From Mobilitalea sibirica (GTDB lineage Bacteria > Bacillota > Clostridia > Lachnospirales > Lachnospiraceae): DNA of 64,000 bases. The notes below the pieces were generated by a model, which was given only the letters and a program-made list of their open reading frames with translations, was not told where the DNA came from and made no database searches. Where the stretch lies: contig NZ_JAEAGR010000001.1 of NCBI RefSeq assembly GCF_015999265.1, positions 248,001-312,000 on the forward strand, given 5' to 3'. A program made the translations under genes and the position numbers. Position 1 is the stretch's first letter. Each line of letters begins with the position of its first letter. This document shows positions 24,773-33,734 of this stretch, in pieces.

Positions 24773-26884
24773 ATGGACTTTACGTTAAAGGCAACAGAAT
24801 TAGTAGACAAAATGACTTTGGAGGAAAAAGCAAGTCAATTAAGGTATGATGCACCTCCGATTGAACGGCTAGGTATTCCAAGATACCATTGGTGGAATGA
24901 AGCCTTACATGGCTTAGCCAGAACTGGAACAGCGACCATGTTTCCGCAAGCAATTGGCTTGGCGGCTATGTTTGATTCAGAGGCTATGCTAAAGATTGGG
25001 GACATCATTGCCACCGAAGCAAGGGCAAAGTATAATGAATACAGTAAGGAAGAGGATCGGGATATTTATAAGGGTTTGACCTTGTGGGCACCTAACATTA
25101 ATATATTCAGAGATCCTAGATGGGGTAGGGGACAGGAAACCTATGGCGAAGATCCTTATCTTACCTCTGAACTTGGTAAAAGCTTTATACAGGGACTACA
25201 AGGAAGCGGAAAATATCTAAAAACCGCCGCCTGTGCAAAACACTTCGCAGTTCATAGCGGGCCGGAAGAACTCCGACATGAGTTTAATGCAGTGGTGTCG
25301 GATAAGGACTTATGGGAAACCTATTTGCCTGCTTTTGAAGTCTGTGTTAAAGAAGCCCGGGTGGAAAGTGTTATGGGTGCTTATAACAGAACCAACGGAG
25401 AACCCTGCTGTGCCAGTAAATTATTGATGCAGGATATTTTAAAGGATAAATGGGGCTTTGAAGGTTATTATGTATCGGATTGTTTTGCGTTGGCAGATTT
25501 TCATGAGCATCATAAGGTGACCTCTACTCCACAAGAATCGGCGGCCTTGGCCTTAAAGATGGGTTGTGATATCAATTGCGGTAATATCTATCTATATATT
25601 TTACAGGCCTATGAACAAGGTCTGGTTACGGAAGAGGAGATAACAGAAGCGGCGGTGCATGCCATGAGGACGAGGCTTCGGTTAGGTCTTTTTTCCGATG
25701 ATTGTGAATATGACAGGATAGCCTATGATAAGGTCGCATGTAAGGAACATAGGGAAGCCGCTACTTTGGCAGCTGAGAAGTCCGTTGTTCTGTTAAAAAA
25801 TGAGGGTATCTTACCCTTACCAAAAAATACGCAGCATATCGCAGTGATTGGTCCGAATGCGGACAGTCGAACAGCACTCATTGGTAATTATGTCGGTACA
25901 CCTACCAGATATATTACTATCTTAGAGGGTATTGAAAGTGTAGTGGATGAAACCACCAGAATATATTACTCCGAAGGCTGCCACATTATAAAAGATAAGG
26001 TGGAACCTAGGGCAATGCCCCATGACAGAACCTCGGAAGCCGTTAAGATTGCAAAACGAACCGGTCTTGCTATTGTGTGTGTAGGCTTGGATGGCCGTTT
26101 TGAAGGAGAGCAGGTTGATAACGGGAATCCTTCCAAGGGTAATGAACTAATGAAGGCAGATAAATCGATGGATTTACCTGCTTCCCAGATACATCTGTTA
26201 AAAGCCGTAATTGAAACCGGGGTTGATATAATTGTTGTTAATCTAACTGGTAGTGCAATGAACTTGAAATGGCTTCAGGATACGCCGAATGTGAAAGGAA
26301 TTATTCAGGGTTGGTATCCCGGCTCGGAGGGTGGTCTGGCAATCGCTAAGATACTTTTTGGTGAAGTAAATCCGTCAGGAAAACTTCCGGTTACCTTCTA
26401 TGAAAGAGAGGAGGATTTACCGGATTTTCTGGATTACTCAATGAAGAACCGTACTTATCGTTATTTTGAAGGAAAGCCCTTGTACCCTTTTGGGTATGGT
26501 TTAAGTTATACCGGCTTCGAGTATTCGAATCTAAGGACAGAGCTTAAGACAGAACAGGACCTACTTCAAGTCGAAGTTGAGGTTCAAAATACAGGAGAAT
26601 ACGACGGAGATGAAATTGTACAAGTATACATGAAGGATTTAGAATCTAAGCATGCTGTCAGAAACCATAATTTATGTGCATTTGAGCGAATATCACTTTC
26701 TTCGAAAGAAAAGAAAACAATAAAACTGAAGGTTGATAAAAAAGCTTTTGAGATTGTGGACGACGAAGGGAACAGGTATATTGACAGTAAGAGGTTTAAA
26801 ATCTATGTCGGAGGCAGCCAGCCGGATCAAAGAAGTGTAGAACTGCTAGGTAGAAAACCGTTAGAAGTAGAAATTATAATATAG
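24773..26884 (+). CDS. Glycoside hydrolase family 3 (beta-xylosidase/beta-glucosidase type)
   Basis: 703 residues without signal peptide. The (alpha/beta)8 domain begins KMTLEEKASQLRYDAPPIERLGIPRYHWWNEALHGLAR, the form seen in GH3 xylan 1,4-beta-xylosidases. KHFAVHSGPEELRHEFNA and the nucleophile Asp236 in VSDCFALADF follow. The second domain starts near SVVLLKNEGILPLP, with the typical GSEGGLAIAKILFGEVNPSGKLPVTF, and a FnIII-like C-terminal domain (PFGYGLSYTGFEYSNL onward) ends the protein. It releases terminal xylose or glucose from imported oligosaccharides. AGAAGGA precedes the ATG, and a terminator follows. End of the locus. Confidence 0.9.
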   Translation: MDFTLKATELVDKMTLEEKASQLRYDAPPIERLGIPRYHWWNEALHGLARTGTATMFPQAIGLAAMFDSEAMLKIGDIIATEARAKYNEYSKEEDRDIYKGLTLWAPNINIFRDPRWGRGQETYGEDPYLTSELGKSFIQGLQGSGKYLKTAACAKHFAVHSGPEELRHEFNAVVSDKDLWETYLPAFEVCVKEARVESVMGAYNRTNGEPCCASKLLMQDILKDKWGFEGYYVSDCFALADFHEHHKVTSTPQESAALALKMGCDINCGNIYLYILQAYEQGLVTEEEITEAAVHAMRTRLRLGLFSDDCEYDRIAYDKVACKEHREAATLAAEKSVVLLKNEGILPLPKNTQHIAVIGPNADSRTALIGNYVGTPTRYITILEGIESVVDETTRIYYSEGCHIIKDKVEPRAMPHDRTSEAVKIAKRTGLAIVCVGLDGRFEGEQVDNGNPSKGNELMKADKSMDLPASQIHLLKAVIETGVDIIVVNLTGSAMNLKWLQDTPNVKGIIQGWYPGSEGGLAIAKILFGEVNPSGKLPVTFYEREEDLPDFLDYSMKNRTYRYFEGKPLYPFGYGLSYTGFEYSNLRTELKTEQDLLQVEVEVQNTGEYDGDEIVQVYMKDLESKHAVRNHNLCAFERISLSSKEKKTIKLKVDKKAFEIVDDEGNRYIDSKRFKIYVGGSQPDQRSVELLGRKPLEVEIII

Positions 26885-26911
26885 TTATCCATCTACTTGC
26901 GTATTAATAAG

Positions 26912-26980
26912 AAACCATTGATGATAAGATGATTTGGGTTACAAAACCTCAATTAATCGATTAAATCAATGGTTTTTTTT
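26912..26980 (+). terminator. Terminator at end of the carbohydrate locus
   Basis: AAACCATTGAT at 26912-26922 pairs with ATCAATGGTTT at 26965-26975, with a smaller inner fold, followed by a run of eight T. Confidence 0.82.
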
Positions 26981-27390
26981 CATGGTAAATAAGTTTATTG
27001 GTGCCATTTTATCTATGAAGTATTATGAAGTAAATGAGAATGTTATAGTTAAAAAAGATCAATCCATGCAAGGATGTTATTAGTGTTAAATCATGTATAA
27101 GTGAATTGATATATGATTTATAACCCTATACTTATTGGACAATACCACGTATTAGAGATAGAATAAAGATACCATATATTTACAATTCATAAATGTATCA
27201 ATATCATGTCCTATATCATATGGCAGATTGATTTTTGTTCTTTCCTTAAGAAGTAATAAGGACTTTTACGAAAATGCTATCTTACGTTTATTTATATCTT
27301 TTATCGTATTAAAAATAACAGGATAATAAACTCTATATTTCATGGTATAGAGATTGTTATAGAACTATGAAAAGAGAAGGAGTTGATAGC
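26981..27390 (+). other. Gap before the CE15 protein, no clear element
   Basis: A+T-rich sequence without a convincing gene. I could not settle on a promoter pair. Only the ribosome-binding site GAAGGAG at 27375-27381 before the start at 27391 is clear. Confidence 0.45.
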
Positions 27391-30300
27391 ATGAGAAGGG
27401 TTACAAGTTTTAATTTAAAACGAATGTTGGCATGTTTACTTACGGTGGTCATAATATTACCATCTGGTATTATGAGTCAACAAAAGGTATATGCCCATAC
27501 TACAAATGACTCGACTACGCCGGTATTAAGCAAGACAAACTATCGGTATATGAATGTAGGAGATACTTATGATTTTAATATAAAAAATAAAAAGTCAGGC
27601 TCTTCATACGAATGGAAAAGTAGTAATACACAGATAGCAACCGTCAATAAAATTGGTGTTGTAAAAGCCAAGAAAACAGGTACAGCGAATATAACCTGTG
27701 ATATCACAACTCCAAAAGGTAAATACCAACTGGGTGCAGTAGTTTATGTAAGAAAGGCATCGAAAAACCCTGCAAAAGAAGTTCAAATCATCAATAAAAT
27801 AGATACAATGATTGTTGGTGAAACCTATAATTTAAATAAAGCATATGAACCTAGCAAGTCATCGGATTATATTAACTGGACATCCGATAATACCAATGTT
27901 GCTACGGTGAATCACAGAGGGTTTGTAAAAGGGATCAGACCCGGTAATGTTAAAATAACAGCGACAACCCTGTCCGGTGAAATCGCCGATAGTGTAACAA
28001 TAACGGTTACATCAGCCGTAACTGTAAATAATCAGACCTCTTTAGAGAAAGCATTATTAACGGATGCATTGGCTATTAAAATAGCAACGGAGGATGAAAT
28101 GGAATTTCACATTCCTGAGGGGGATTATAGGGATAAGAAATTAATAGTAGATGCCCCGAACAGTTCGGTTAACAACTATGGTTTATTCAATGATATACAA
28201 GTGAATGCGATTAAGAGTGATACATGGCATGAATATGCGAAGGGTAATAGCATAACAATCGATACGGATGCCTCTAGAATAGTCATTGAAGAAAGTGCCT
28301 CTGTATCGATACATATCACGAAATCTAACGCTAAGACGATCCTTGAAGTCAGGGGAGATCTTAACTTATATGTGAATGCAGCAGGAAACATAGAGCTTCG
28401 GGGAGAGAGCGGTAAGGTTCCAAATGTTACGATATCCCATAAAGGTTCCGTTATTAAGACAAACCTGGCCTTACTCATCAATGCAACGCAGAAGTTTACA
28501 CTTGATTTGAATTCGGTAGAAGCATCTAAAACAATTTTAAATACGACTTCGGATGAATTGATACCCATATTGCAAGGTACTGGCTATATTAGAATAGAGA
28601 TTGACGGTAACTCTGAGATTTTAGTTGCGAATAGTCCTGAGACCGGGGGTTATGCGCCAAGCCCGTCAACGCCTTCAACACCAACTCCCTCCACACCGGA
28701 GCCGACTGTAATACCGGAGCAAGTTACGGCTACGTTCGGTTCTCCCTTCGTCGATGGCATTATCGATGAGGTTTGGGAGAAAGCCGAGGTCATAGTTCCA
28801 GAGGTTTATGGAGCACAGGCAGATGTAACAGCAGAGCACCGTCTTATGTGGGATGACAATGGACTCTATATATTGTCCGCCATCAAGGACAGTAATCTTG
28901 ATAAGTCTAATACGGCTAGCTATCAGCAGGATTCCTTGGAATTATTCCTGGATGAATTATACGATAAGGCCGGTTCGTACCAAAGCGATGATTTACATTA
29001 TCGGGTAAACTTTGATAATATGCGGACCCATGATAACGGTGAGAAGACACGCTTTTATACCAAGACCCAGATAACCAAAGACGAAGCTGGGGTAAATAAC
29101 GGTTATATCATAGAGGCTGTAATTATATGGGCCGATACGACGGTACCTGTTAACAAAATGGAGATGGGCTTTGATTTACAGATTAATGAAGCTAAAAATG
29201 GTAACAGAGCCACAACCATTACGATTTTTGATACGACAGGAAATGCATATCAAAACCCGAGTTTGCTCGGTAAAATGGTCTTAGAGGGAAAAGCAGAAGG
29301 AGCACAGACAGGTACGAATCCATATGCTTTATTAACCTATATTGACAGTGTGAAGGAGATGTATCTGGATGCCTATGTTAATAAAGATAGTATCACGGAA
29401 CCCTTAGCTAATGCAGAGAGTGTTGCTGCTGATAAAACATCAATCCAAGCTGAGATTAATCAGGCATATCAGGCGCTAAAGGCGGCAGTTGATGGTCTAA
29501 ATGATGGCAGCGGTTTTACAAAGCCAAGTGCATTACCGCTAAACTCTATACTACCGGATGCTTTTACCTTCCGTGATGGCAGTAAGGTTACGACCTTAGA
29601 GGAATGGGAGCAGCGCCAGGCCGAAATATCAGATATGTATCAGTACTATATGTATGGAGTGGTTCCTGATATGTCCGGCGAGTCTGTGATGTACGAATAT
29701 CTTAATTCTTATACAAGATGGGTTTTTGATTGGGAGACCTGGACTGTCAGACAAGAGACGGTAGAACCGGCACCGAATGAAAAGTTTATCCGAATAACTG
29801 TAGCGAAGGGTGATAAAGCGGTTAATTTCATGGCTACGGCAACCTTCCCAAGAGATGTATTCGTAGACCCGGTGAGCGGAGAAAATATCATTACAAAAAA
29901 ACCGGCAACTCAGGATGGCGGATATCCGGTATTGATCGTAATCGGTTCTTTAGGAGGAACAGAAAAGCAGTATTTGATTGATAACGGATATGCGGTAATC
30001 GAGTATGACAATAATGCGATTGCGGCTGACAATGGAAACCATACCGGTGCTTTTTATGAGTTATATCCCTATGGTCAGAGATGGGATGAACAGACCGGTG
30101 TACTCTTAGCCTGGACCTGGGGTGTAAGTAAGATAATTGATGTATTAGAAGATGATATGGCCTTGTCCGGCGAGCTGAATATTAGTCCGGTCAACACCAT
30201 GGTAACAGGTATATCAAGAAACGGTAAATCCGCTGCAGTAGCAGGAGCTTTTGAACCTCGTATTAAAATTACGGTACCCGGTTGCTCCGGTGCAGGTGGA

Positions 30301-31425
30301 ATGGCAAGCTTCCGATATATGAGTGCAGGAAAACAATACGATTATTCTTCCATTGAGTTAAAGGAACTTATTGATGAGCAGGGTGCAGAGCAGGGAACCG
30401 CTACATGGCAAAAGTTCCAGGATGAACCGTTATTTACCCCTGGAGCCAACGAACAGCTAAGTAATCTCCAGGGTGGTGGAGAGGCACACTGGTTTAATGA
30501 TAACTTCCTGGAGTTTTCCAGTCCGCACCAACTGCCGTTTGATCAGCACTTCTTAGCTGCTTTAACAGCGGATGAGGATCGTTATTTCCTCATTACGGGC
30601 GAGCTTACAGGAGGGGACTGGACGAATCCGGCGGCGATGTATGTTTCCTATCTGGCAGCACAAAACATCTATGACAGCTTAGGTCTGGGTGACAATATCG
30701 GTATCCATCTTCATGCAGTGGGACATAAATTCACGCTGGAGGACACCAGATATCTGGTAGAGTTTGCGAATAAAAAATTCTATGGTCTGATTGATGATAG
30801 AATGGATTTAAGTCAGTTAAAGACCAGTATATTTGAAGATCCTGATACCTATGATACTTTCTTTGATACTGTAAAAGCAATGAAGGGACCTGTTTTAACC
30901 GGTGGGTTACTATATTCAGACACCTTTGACAAGGGTTTGGCAGATTATATAATAGCAGTTTCCGGAGCAGCAATATCCGTTCCTACACTTGGCGGCGATC
31001 CGGCATTACGAGTTGATAAGTCAAGTGAGGATGGATATATAGTCATTCCGCTAGTAAACAGTGGATCGGAAACCTTGATTACCATACCAACAGTTTCTGG
31101 TTCAGCCATTACCATACCTTCTGTATCCGGCTCAGCCATCACAGCTCCAACAGTATCCGGTTCAGCCATTACCATAGAAGTTTCAATGTTATATAATGCT
31201 GAAGCGAACTTGCCGGTCTTTTATGAGATGGGAGTGATTGAAGGAACGGGAATGGATGCAACTAGCGTTGTTCTGGATATAAAAGCAGAATCCGGTATTG
31301 GCAAGAACAGATATAAATGGGTAACACTGAAAACGACCTACTATTTAAGCGGGAAAGATACCTATCTTTATCTGAAAGGATTTAATGTTTCGAGCTTTTA
31401 TATCGATAACATTAGGATCAAATAA
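27391..31425 (+). CDS. Secreted multidomain protein: Big_2 repeats, CBM9 and CE15 glucuronoyl methylesterase
   Basis: 1344 residues. After a signal peptide (LACLLTVVIILPSGIMS, cleaved near VYA) come two Big_2 Ig-like domains (about 45-210; YEWKSSNTQIATVNKIGVVKAKKTGTANI pattern), a region of unclear fold, a Pro/Ser/Thr linker (about 424-440), a CBM9 xylan-binding module (about 440-640; VDGIIDEVWEKAE, DSLELFLDELYD) and a CE15 esterase (about 710-1150). CE15 evidence: nucleophile Ser942 in GISRNGKSA (family GCSRxGK, here Cys to Ile) and His1112 in AVGHKFTLED. It cuts the ester between glucuronoxylan and lignin. The last 190 residues are a beta-sandwich holding decapeptide repeats. Start 27391 has GAAGGAG; 27367 does not. 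Confidence 0.85.
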   Translation: MRRVTSFNLKRMLACLLTVVIILPSGIMSQQKVYAHTTNDSTTPVLSKTNYRYMNVGDTYDFNIKNKKSGSSYEWKSSNTQIATVNKIGVVKAKKTGTANITCDITTPKGKYQLGAVVYVRKASKNPAKEVQIINKIDTMIVGETYNLNKAYEPSKSSDYINWTSDNTNVATVNHRGFVKGIRPGNVKITATTLSGEIADSVTITVTSAVTVNNQTSLEKALLTDALAIKIATEDEMEFHIPEGDYRDKKLIVDAPNSSVNNYGLFNDIQVNAIKSDTWHEYAKGNSITIDTDASRIVIEESASVSIHITKSNAKTILEVRGDLNLYVNAAGNIELRGESGKVPNVTISHKGSVIKTNLALLINATQKFTLDLNSVEASKTILNTTSDELIPILQGTGYIRIEIDGNSEILVANSPETGGYAPSPSTPSTPTPSTPEPTVIPEQVTATFGSPFVDGIIDEVWEKAEVIVPEVYGAQADVTAEHRLMWDDNGLYILSAIKDSNLDKSNTASYQQDSLELFLDELYDKAGSYQSDDLHYRVNFDNMRTHDNGEKTRFYTKTQITKDEAGVNNGYIIEAVIIWADTTVPVNKMEMGFDLQINEAKNGNRATTITIFDTTGNAYQNPSLLGKMVLEGKAEGAQTGTNPYALLTYIDSVKEMYLDAYVNKDSITEPLANAESVAADKTSIQAEINQAYQALKAAVDGLNDGSGFTKPSALPLNSILPDAFTFRDGSKVTTLEEWEQRQAEISDMYQYYMYGVVPDMSGESVMYEYLNSYTRWVFDWETWTVRQETVEPAPNEKFIRITVAKGDKAVNFMATATFPRDVFVDPVSGENIITKKPATQDGGYPVLIVIGSLGGTEKQYLIDNGYAVIEYDNNAIAADNGNHTGAFYELYPYGQRWDEQTGVLLAWTWGVSKIIDVLEDDMALSGELNISPVNTMVTGISRNGKSAAVAGAFEPRIKITVPGCSGAGGMASFRYMSAGKQYDYSSIELKELIDEQGAEQGTATWQKFQDEPLFTPGANEQLSNLQGGGEAHWFNDNFLEFSSPHQLPFDQHFLAALTADEDRYFLITGELTGGDWTNPAAMYVSYLAAQNIYDSLGLGDNIGIHLHAVGHKFTLEDTRYLVEFANKKFYGLIDDRMDLSQLKTSIFEDPDTYDTFFDTVKAMKGPVLTGGLLYSDTFDKGLADYIIAVSGAAISVPTLGGDPALRVDKSSEDGYIVIPLVNSGSETLITIPTVSGSAITIPSVSGSAITAPTVSGSAITIEVSMLYNAEANLPVFYEMGVIEGTGMDATSVVLDIKAESGIGKNRYKWVTLKTTYYLSGKDTYLYLKGFNVSSFYIDNIRIK
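31081..31170 (+). repeat. Three 30-bp in-frame repeats encoding TxPxVSGSAI
   Basis: Units at 31081-31110, 31111-31140 and 31141-31170 encode TIPTVSGSAI, TIPSVSGSAI and TAPTVSGSAI. A diverged partial copy (VSGAAISVPT) is about 120 bp upstream. They interrupt the C-terminal beta-sandwich of the CE15 protein. Confidence 0.85.
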
Positions 31426-31450
31426 AAGAAAATAAATATAGGATGAATAG

Positions 31451-31484
31451 GAAGATGCTTTAAAGGTGACTTTTGGGCATCTTC
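31451..31484 (+). terminator. Possible terminator after the CE15 gene
   Basis: GAAGATGC at 31451-31458 pairs with GCATCTTC at 31477-31484, 26 bp after the stop codon. The T-tail is weak. The remaining 340 bp to the next gene hold direct TTTGCTA repeats near 31488 and a 78-codon ORF at 31466-31702 that lacks a ribosome-binding site and family features. Confidence 0.45.
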
Positions 31485-31823
31485 GCTATTTGCTATTTGC
31501 TATTTTGGAGGATTATAGTACTAAAAAGTTAGACGTTAAAGGTGAAATCAGCACAGTAGAACCTGATTTAAACAGAGTTTATAAATGGGGTACTATGGAG
31601 ACAGAAGAGGTACTATTCAATTTTAGTTTGTTAGTACTAGTTGGACATAGACGATTTCTACTTCAAGTGATACATTCGAATATGGAAGTTTATTGGCAAT
31701 AATATTATTTTTAGATTAAGATGGTACAGTATACTTTAAGCTAAGGAATCAAATAATGACTAAATAATGACTATAAGATAATTTGGACTGTGATACTATT
31801 ATATAGTTCATCAGGAGACAACT

Positions 31824-32537
31824 ATGAAATTTTTAAATTATGACACTAATTTTATGAAACACCTTGGACGCTTATCTGATATATTAATTCTGGGTATTTG
31901 GTCTGCTGTCTGTAGTATACCCATTGTTACCATGGGTGCGTCTATCTCAGCCACTTACTATGTCACTCTAAAAATGGTAAGGGATGAGGAAAACAGTGTT
32001 ACTAAGGGTTTTTTTAGAGGATTTAAGGCAAACTTTAAAAAGGCTACTTTAATCTGGATTGTGATGGTAGCTCTTGCGGTATTTTTCTATTTTAATTTTT
32101 TATTAATGAACGCGATGGAAATGAAGTATGAAAATATAATTCGTATTCTTAATATCATCATAGTTGTAAATATCTACTTTGTCAGCGTTTATATATTTCC
32201 ATTATTAGTGTTTTTTGAGAATACACTAAAGAATACGATAAAAAACTCAGTCATACTTGCATTTACGAACATACCGAAAAGTATTATGGTTTTTATGATC
32301 AATATCGGTCCTTTTGTTGCTCTTTACTACTTTCCATATTTTTTCCCTTTTATCGTGCTTTTTAGTATATCTGTTACTTGTTTCATTAATTCTATACTGA
32401 TAAGAGGTGTTTTTGATAAACATATAAAACCAGAGGATAAAGAAGATAATACTGAAGATGATACAGAAGATGATGTAGATAATGATATGGAAGATAGTTA
32501 TGACAATCACAGGACAGGTGATCATGAGCAAAATTAA
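31824..32537 (+). CDS. YesL/DUF624 family membrane protein
   Basis: 237 residues with five or six membrane helices. The DUF624 signature is visible at the start: LGRLSDILILGIWSAVCSIPIVTMGASISATYYVTLKMVRDEENSVTKGFFRGFKANFKKA, split between helices one and two. YesL-type proteins commonly neighbour sugar ABC transporters and secreted polysaccharide enzymes, but their role is not known. The last 35 residues are a very acidic tail (EDNTEDDTEDDVDNDMEDS), unusual for the family and probably cytoplasmic. Located between the CE15 protein and dapA; GGAGA precedes the ATG. Confidence 0.8.
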   Translation: MKFLNYDTNFMKHLGRLSDILILGIWSAVCSIPIVTMGASISATYYVTLKMVRDEENSVTKGFFRGFKANFKKATLIWIVMVALAVFFYFNFLLMNAMEMKYENIIRILNIIIVVNIYFVSVYIFPLLVFFENTLKNTIKNSVILAFTNIPKSIMVFMINIGPFVALYYFPYFFPFIVLFSISVTCFINSILIRGVFDKHIKPEDKEDNTEDDTEDDVDNDMEDSYDNHRTGDHEQN

Positions 32538-32627
32538 TCTGAATTATATGTGAATAAATCATCACATTAACAAAGCAATGTTTTAACTTATCAGAAATAA
32601 TTTTACTACTTAATAGGCTTATATAGG

Positions 32628-32663
32628 AGAGGGAGTTACAGGCAAATTAATGTAACTCCCTCT
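32628..32663. terminator. Bidirectional terminator between yesL-like gene and dapA
   Basis: AGAGGGAGTTACA (32628-32640) pairs perfectly with TGTAACTCCCTCT (32651-32663). It lies between convergent genes and is 14 bp from the dapA stop. Confidence 0.7.
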
Positions 32664-32676
32664 AACGTTTTATAGC

Positions 32677-33570
32677 TTAAGCCATGTGTAGTCGTTTATT
32701 TTTATTATAGGCCAAAACAACTTTATCCAGTTGAATTTCCAGTTGTGTAGAGATTGGCGTAAGGGGCAGCCTTACTTCGGCCGAATCAATCAGTCCCTGC
32801 TCCATTAAGCAGTATTTGATGGGTGCAGGATTGGGTTCTTTGAATAAGAGAGGAATAAATTCATAAAGATCTTTCCAAATTTTTAATGCTCCTTGTGTAT
32901 CATTCGCTTTCATTTTATGATAGACTTCCACAAACAACTCGGTTTTTAAGTGGGAGGAAGCAAGTATACCGCCCTGACCTCCTAAAGCGAGTGTTGAAAA
33001 GAATAAGATATCTTCTCCCGTAAGGATTGAGAAATCCTTTGGCGGGTCCATAAGTAAAGCCATGGTTTGCTTGATATCACCGCTGGCATCCTTTAACCCT
33101 ACGATATTTTTAAGCTCTGCCAGTTTATATATGGTTTCATTCTCAATGTTGACTCCGGTTCGATATGGAATATTATATAGGATGATATCTAAATTGGTGT
33201 TTTCGGATATATTCTTAAAATGTTGGTAAATTCCCTCTTGGTTTGGCTTATTATAATAAGGGCATACAGACAAGATACCTTTTACATTATAATCTTCCAC
33301 CAGTCTTACTTTCTTTACGATCTTTTCTGTAAAATTACCGCCTACTCCCACATAAACAGGTAAACGATCCTCGGTAAATTCCATTGTTTTTTCTATTATT
33401 TCCCTAAAGTCATATTCATTAATGGTAGGTACTTCTCCGGTAGTACCAAGGGGTATAATTCCACTGATACCCTTGTCAACATAATGATCAATTAAGCGTT
33501 TATAGGATTTATAATCAATCTTATTATCTTTGAACGGAGTTATGATTGGTAACAAAATACCTGTAAGCAT
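32677..33570 (-). CDS. dapA: 4-hydroxy-tetrahydrodipicolinate synthase family (DapA)
   Basis: 297 residues, standard length for the DapA/N-acetylneuraminate lyase family. Motifs: GTTGEVPTI (residues 42-50), Tyr132 in YNIPYRTG, Schiff-base Lys160 in GLKDASGD, and GGQGGILASS. It condenses pyruvate with aspartate semialdehyde for lysine and cell-wall synthesis, or acts as a related pyruvate aldolase. The start at 33570 has AAAGGAGG before it; the upstream in-frame ATG at 33630 lies in the operator region. Divergent transcription from an AraC regulator is unusual for biosynthetic dapA and suggests a regulated catabolic member may be meant. Confidence 0.88.
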   Translation of the reverse strand: MLTGILLPIITPFKDNKIDYKSYKRLIDHYVDKGISGIIPLGTTGEVPTINEYDFREIIEKTMEFTEDRLPVYVGVGGNFTEKIVKKVRLVEDYNVKGILSVCPYYNKPNQEGIYQHFKNISENTNLDIILYNIPYRTGVNIENETIYKLAELKNIVGLKDASGDIKQTMALLMDPPKDFSILTGEDILFFSTLALGGQGGILASSHLKTELFVEVYHKMKANDTQGALKIWKDLYEFIPLLFKEPNPAPIKYCLMEQGLIDSAEVRLPLTPISTQLEIQLDKVVLAYNKNKRLHMA

Positions 33571-33613
33571 ATAAAAACCTCCTTTAATTTCTAGCCTAAC
33601 TCTGCTTTCTAAT

Positions 33614-33686
33614 ATCATTATATGAAGCATTATTTAATAAATATAGAGATATAATGCTTTAAATGTTGCATATAATGCTATATAAT
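33614..33686. promoter_or_regulatory. Nested inverted repeats between dapA and the AraC gene
   Basis: ATTATATGAAGCAT (33617-33630) is mirrored by ATGTTGCATATAAT (33663-33676) at 12 of 14 positions, and inside it AAGCATTA (33626-33633) mirrors TAATGCTT (33652-33659). TATAAT at 33681-33686 with TTTAAA 17 bases upstream is a possible promoter for the AraC gene. Confidence 0.55.
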
Positions 33687-33734
33687 AAATGTGAGGTAAG
33701 AAGCGACATGGATACAGATTGCGGGGATGTTCGT

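Noticed and set aside
31466-31702. 78-codon ORF after the CE15 gene
   Set aside because: No ribosome-binding site, overlaps a probable terminator, composition not protein-like, no family features.
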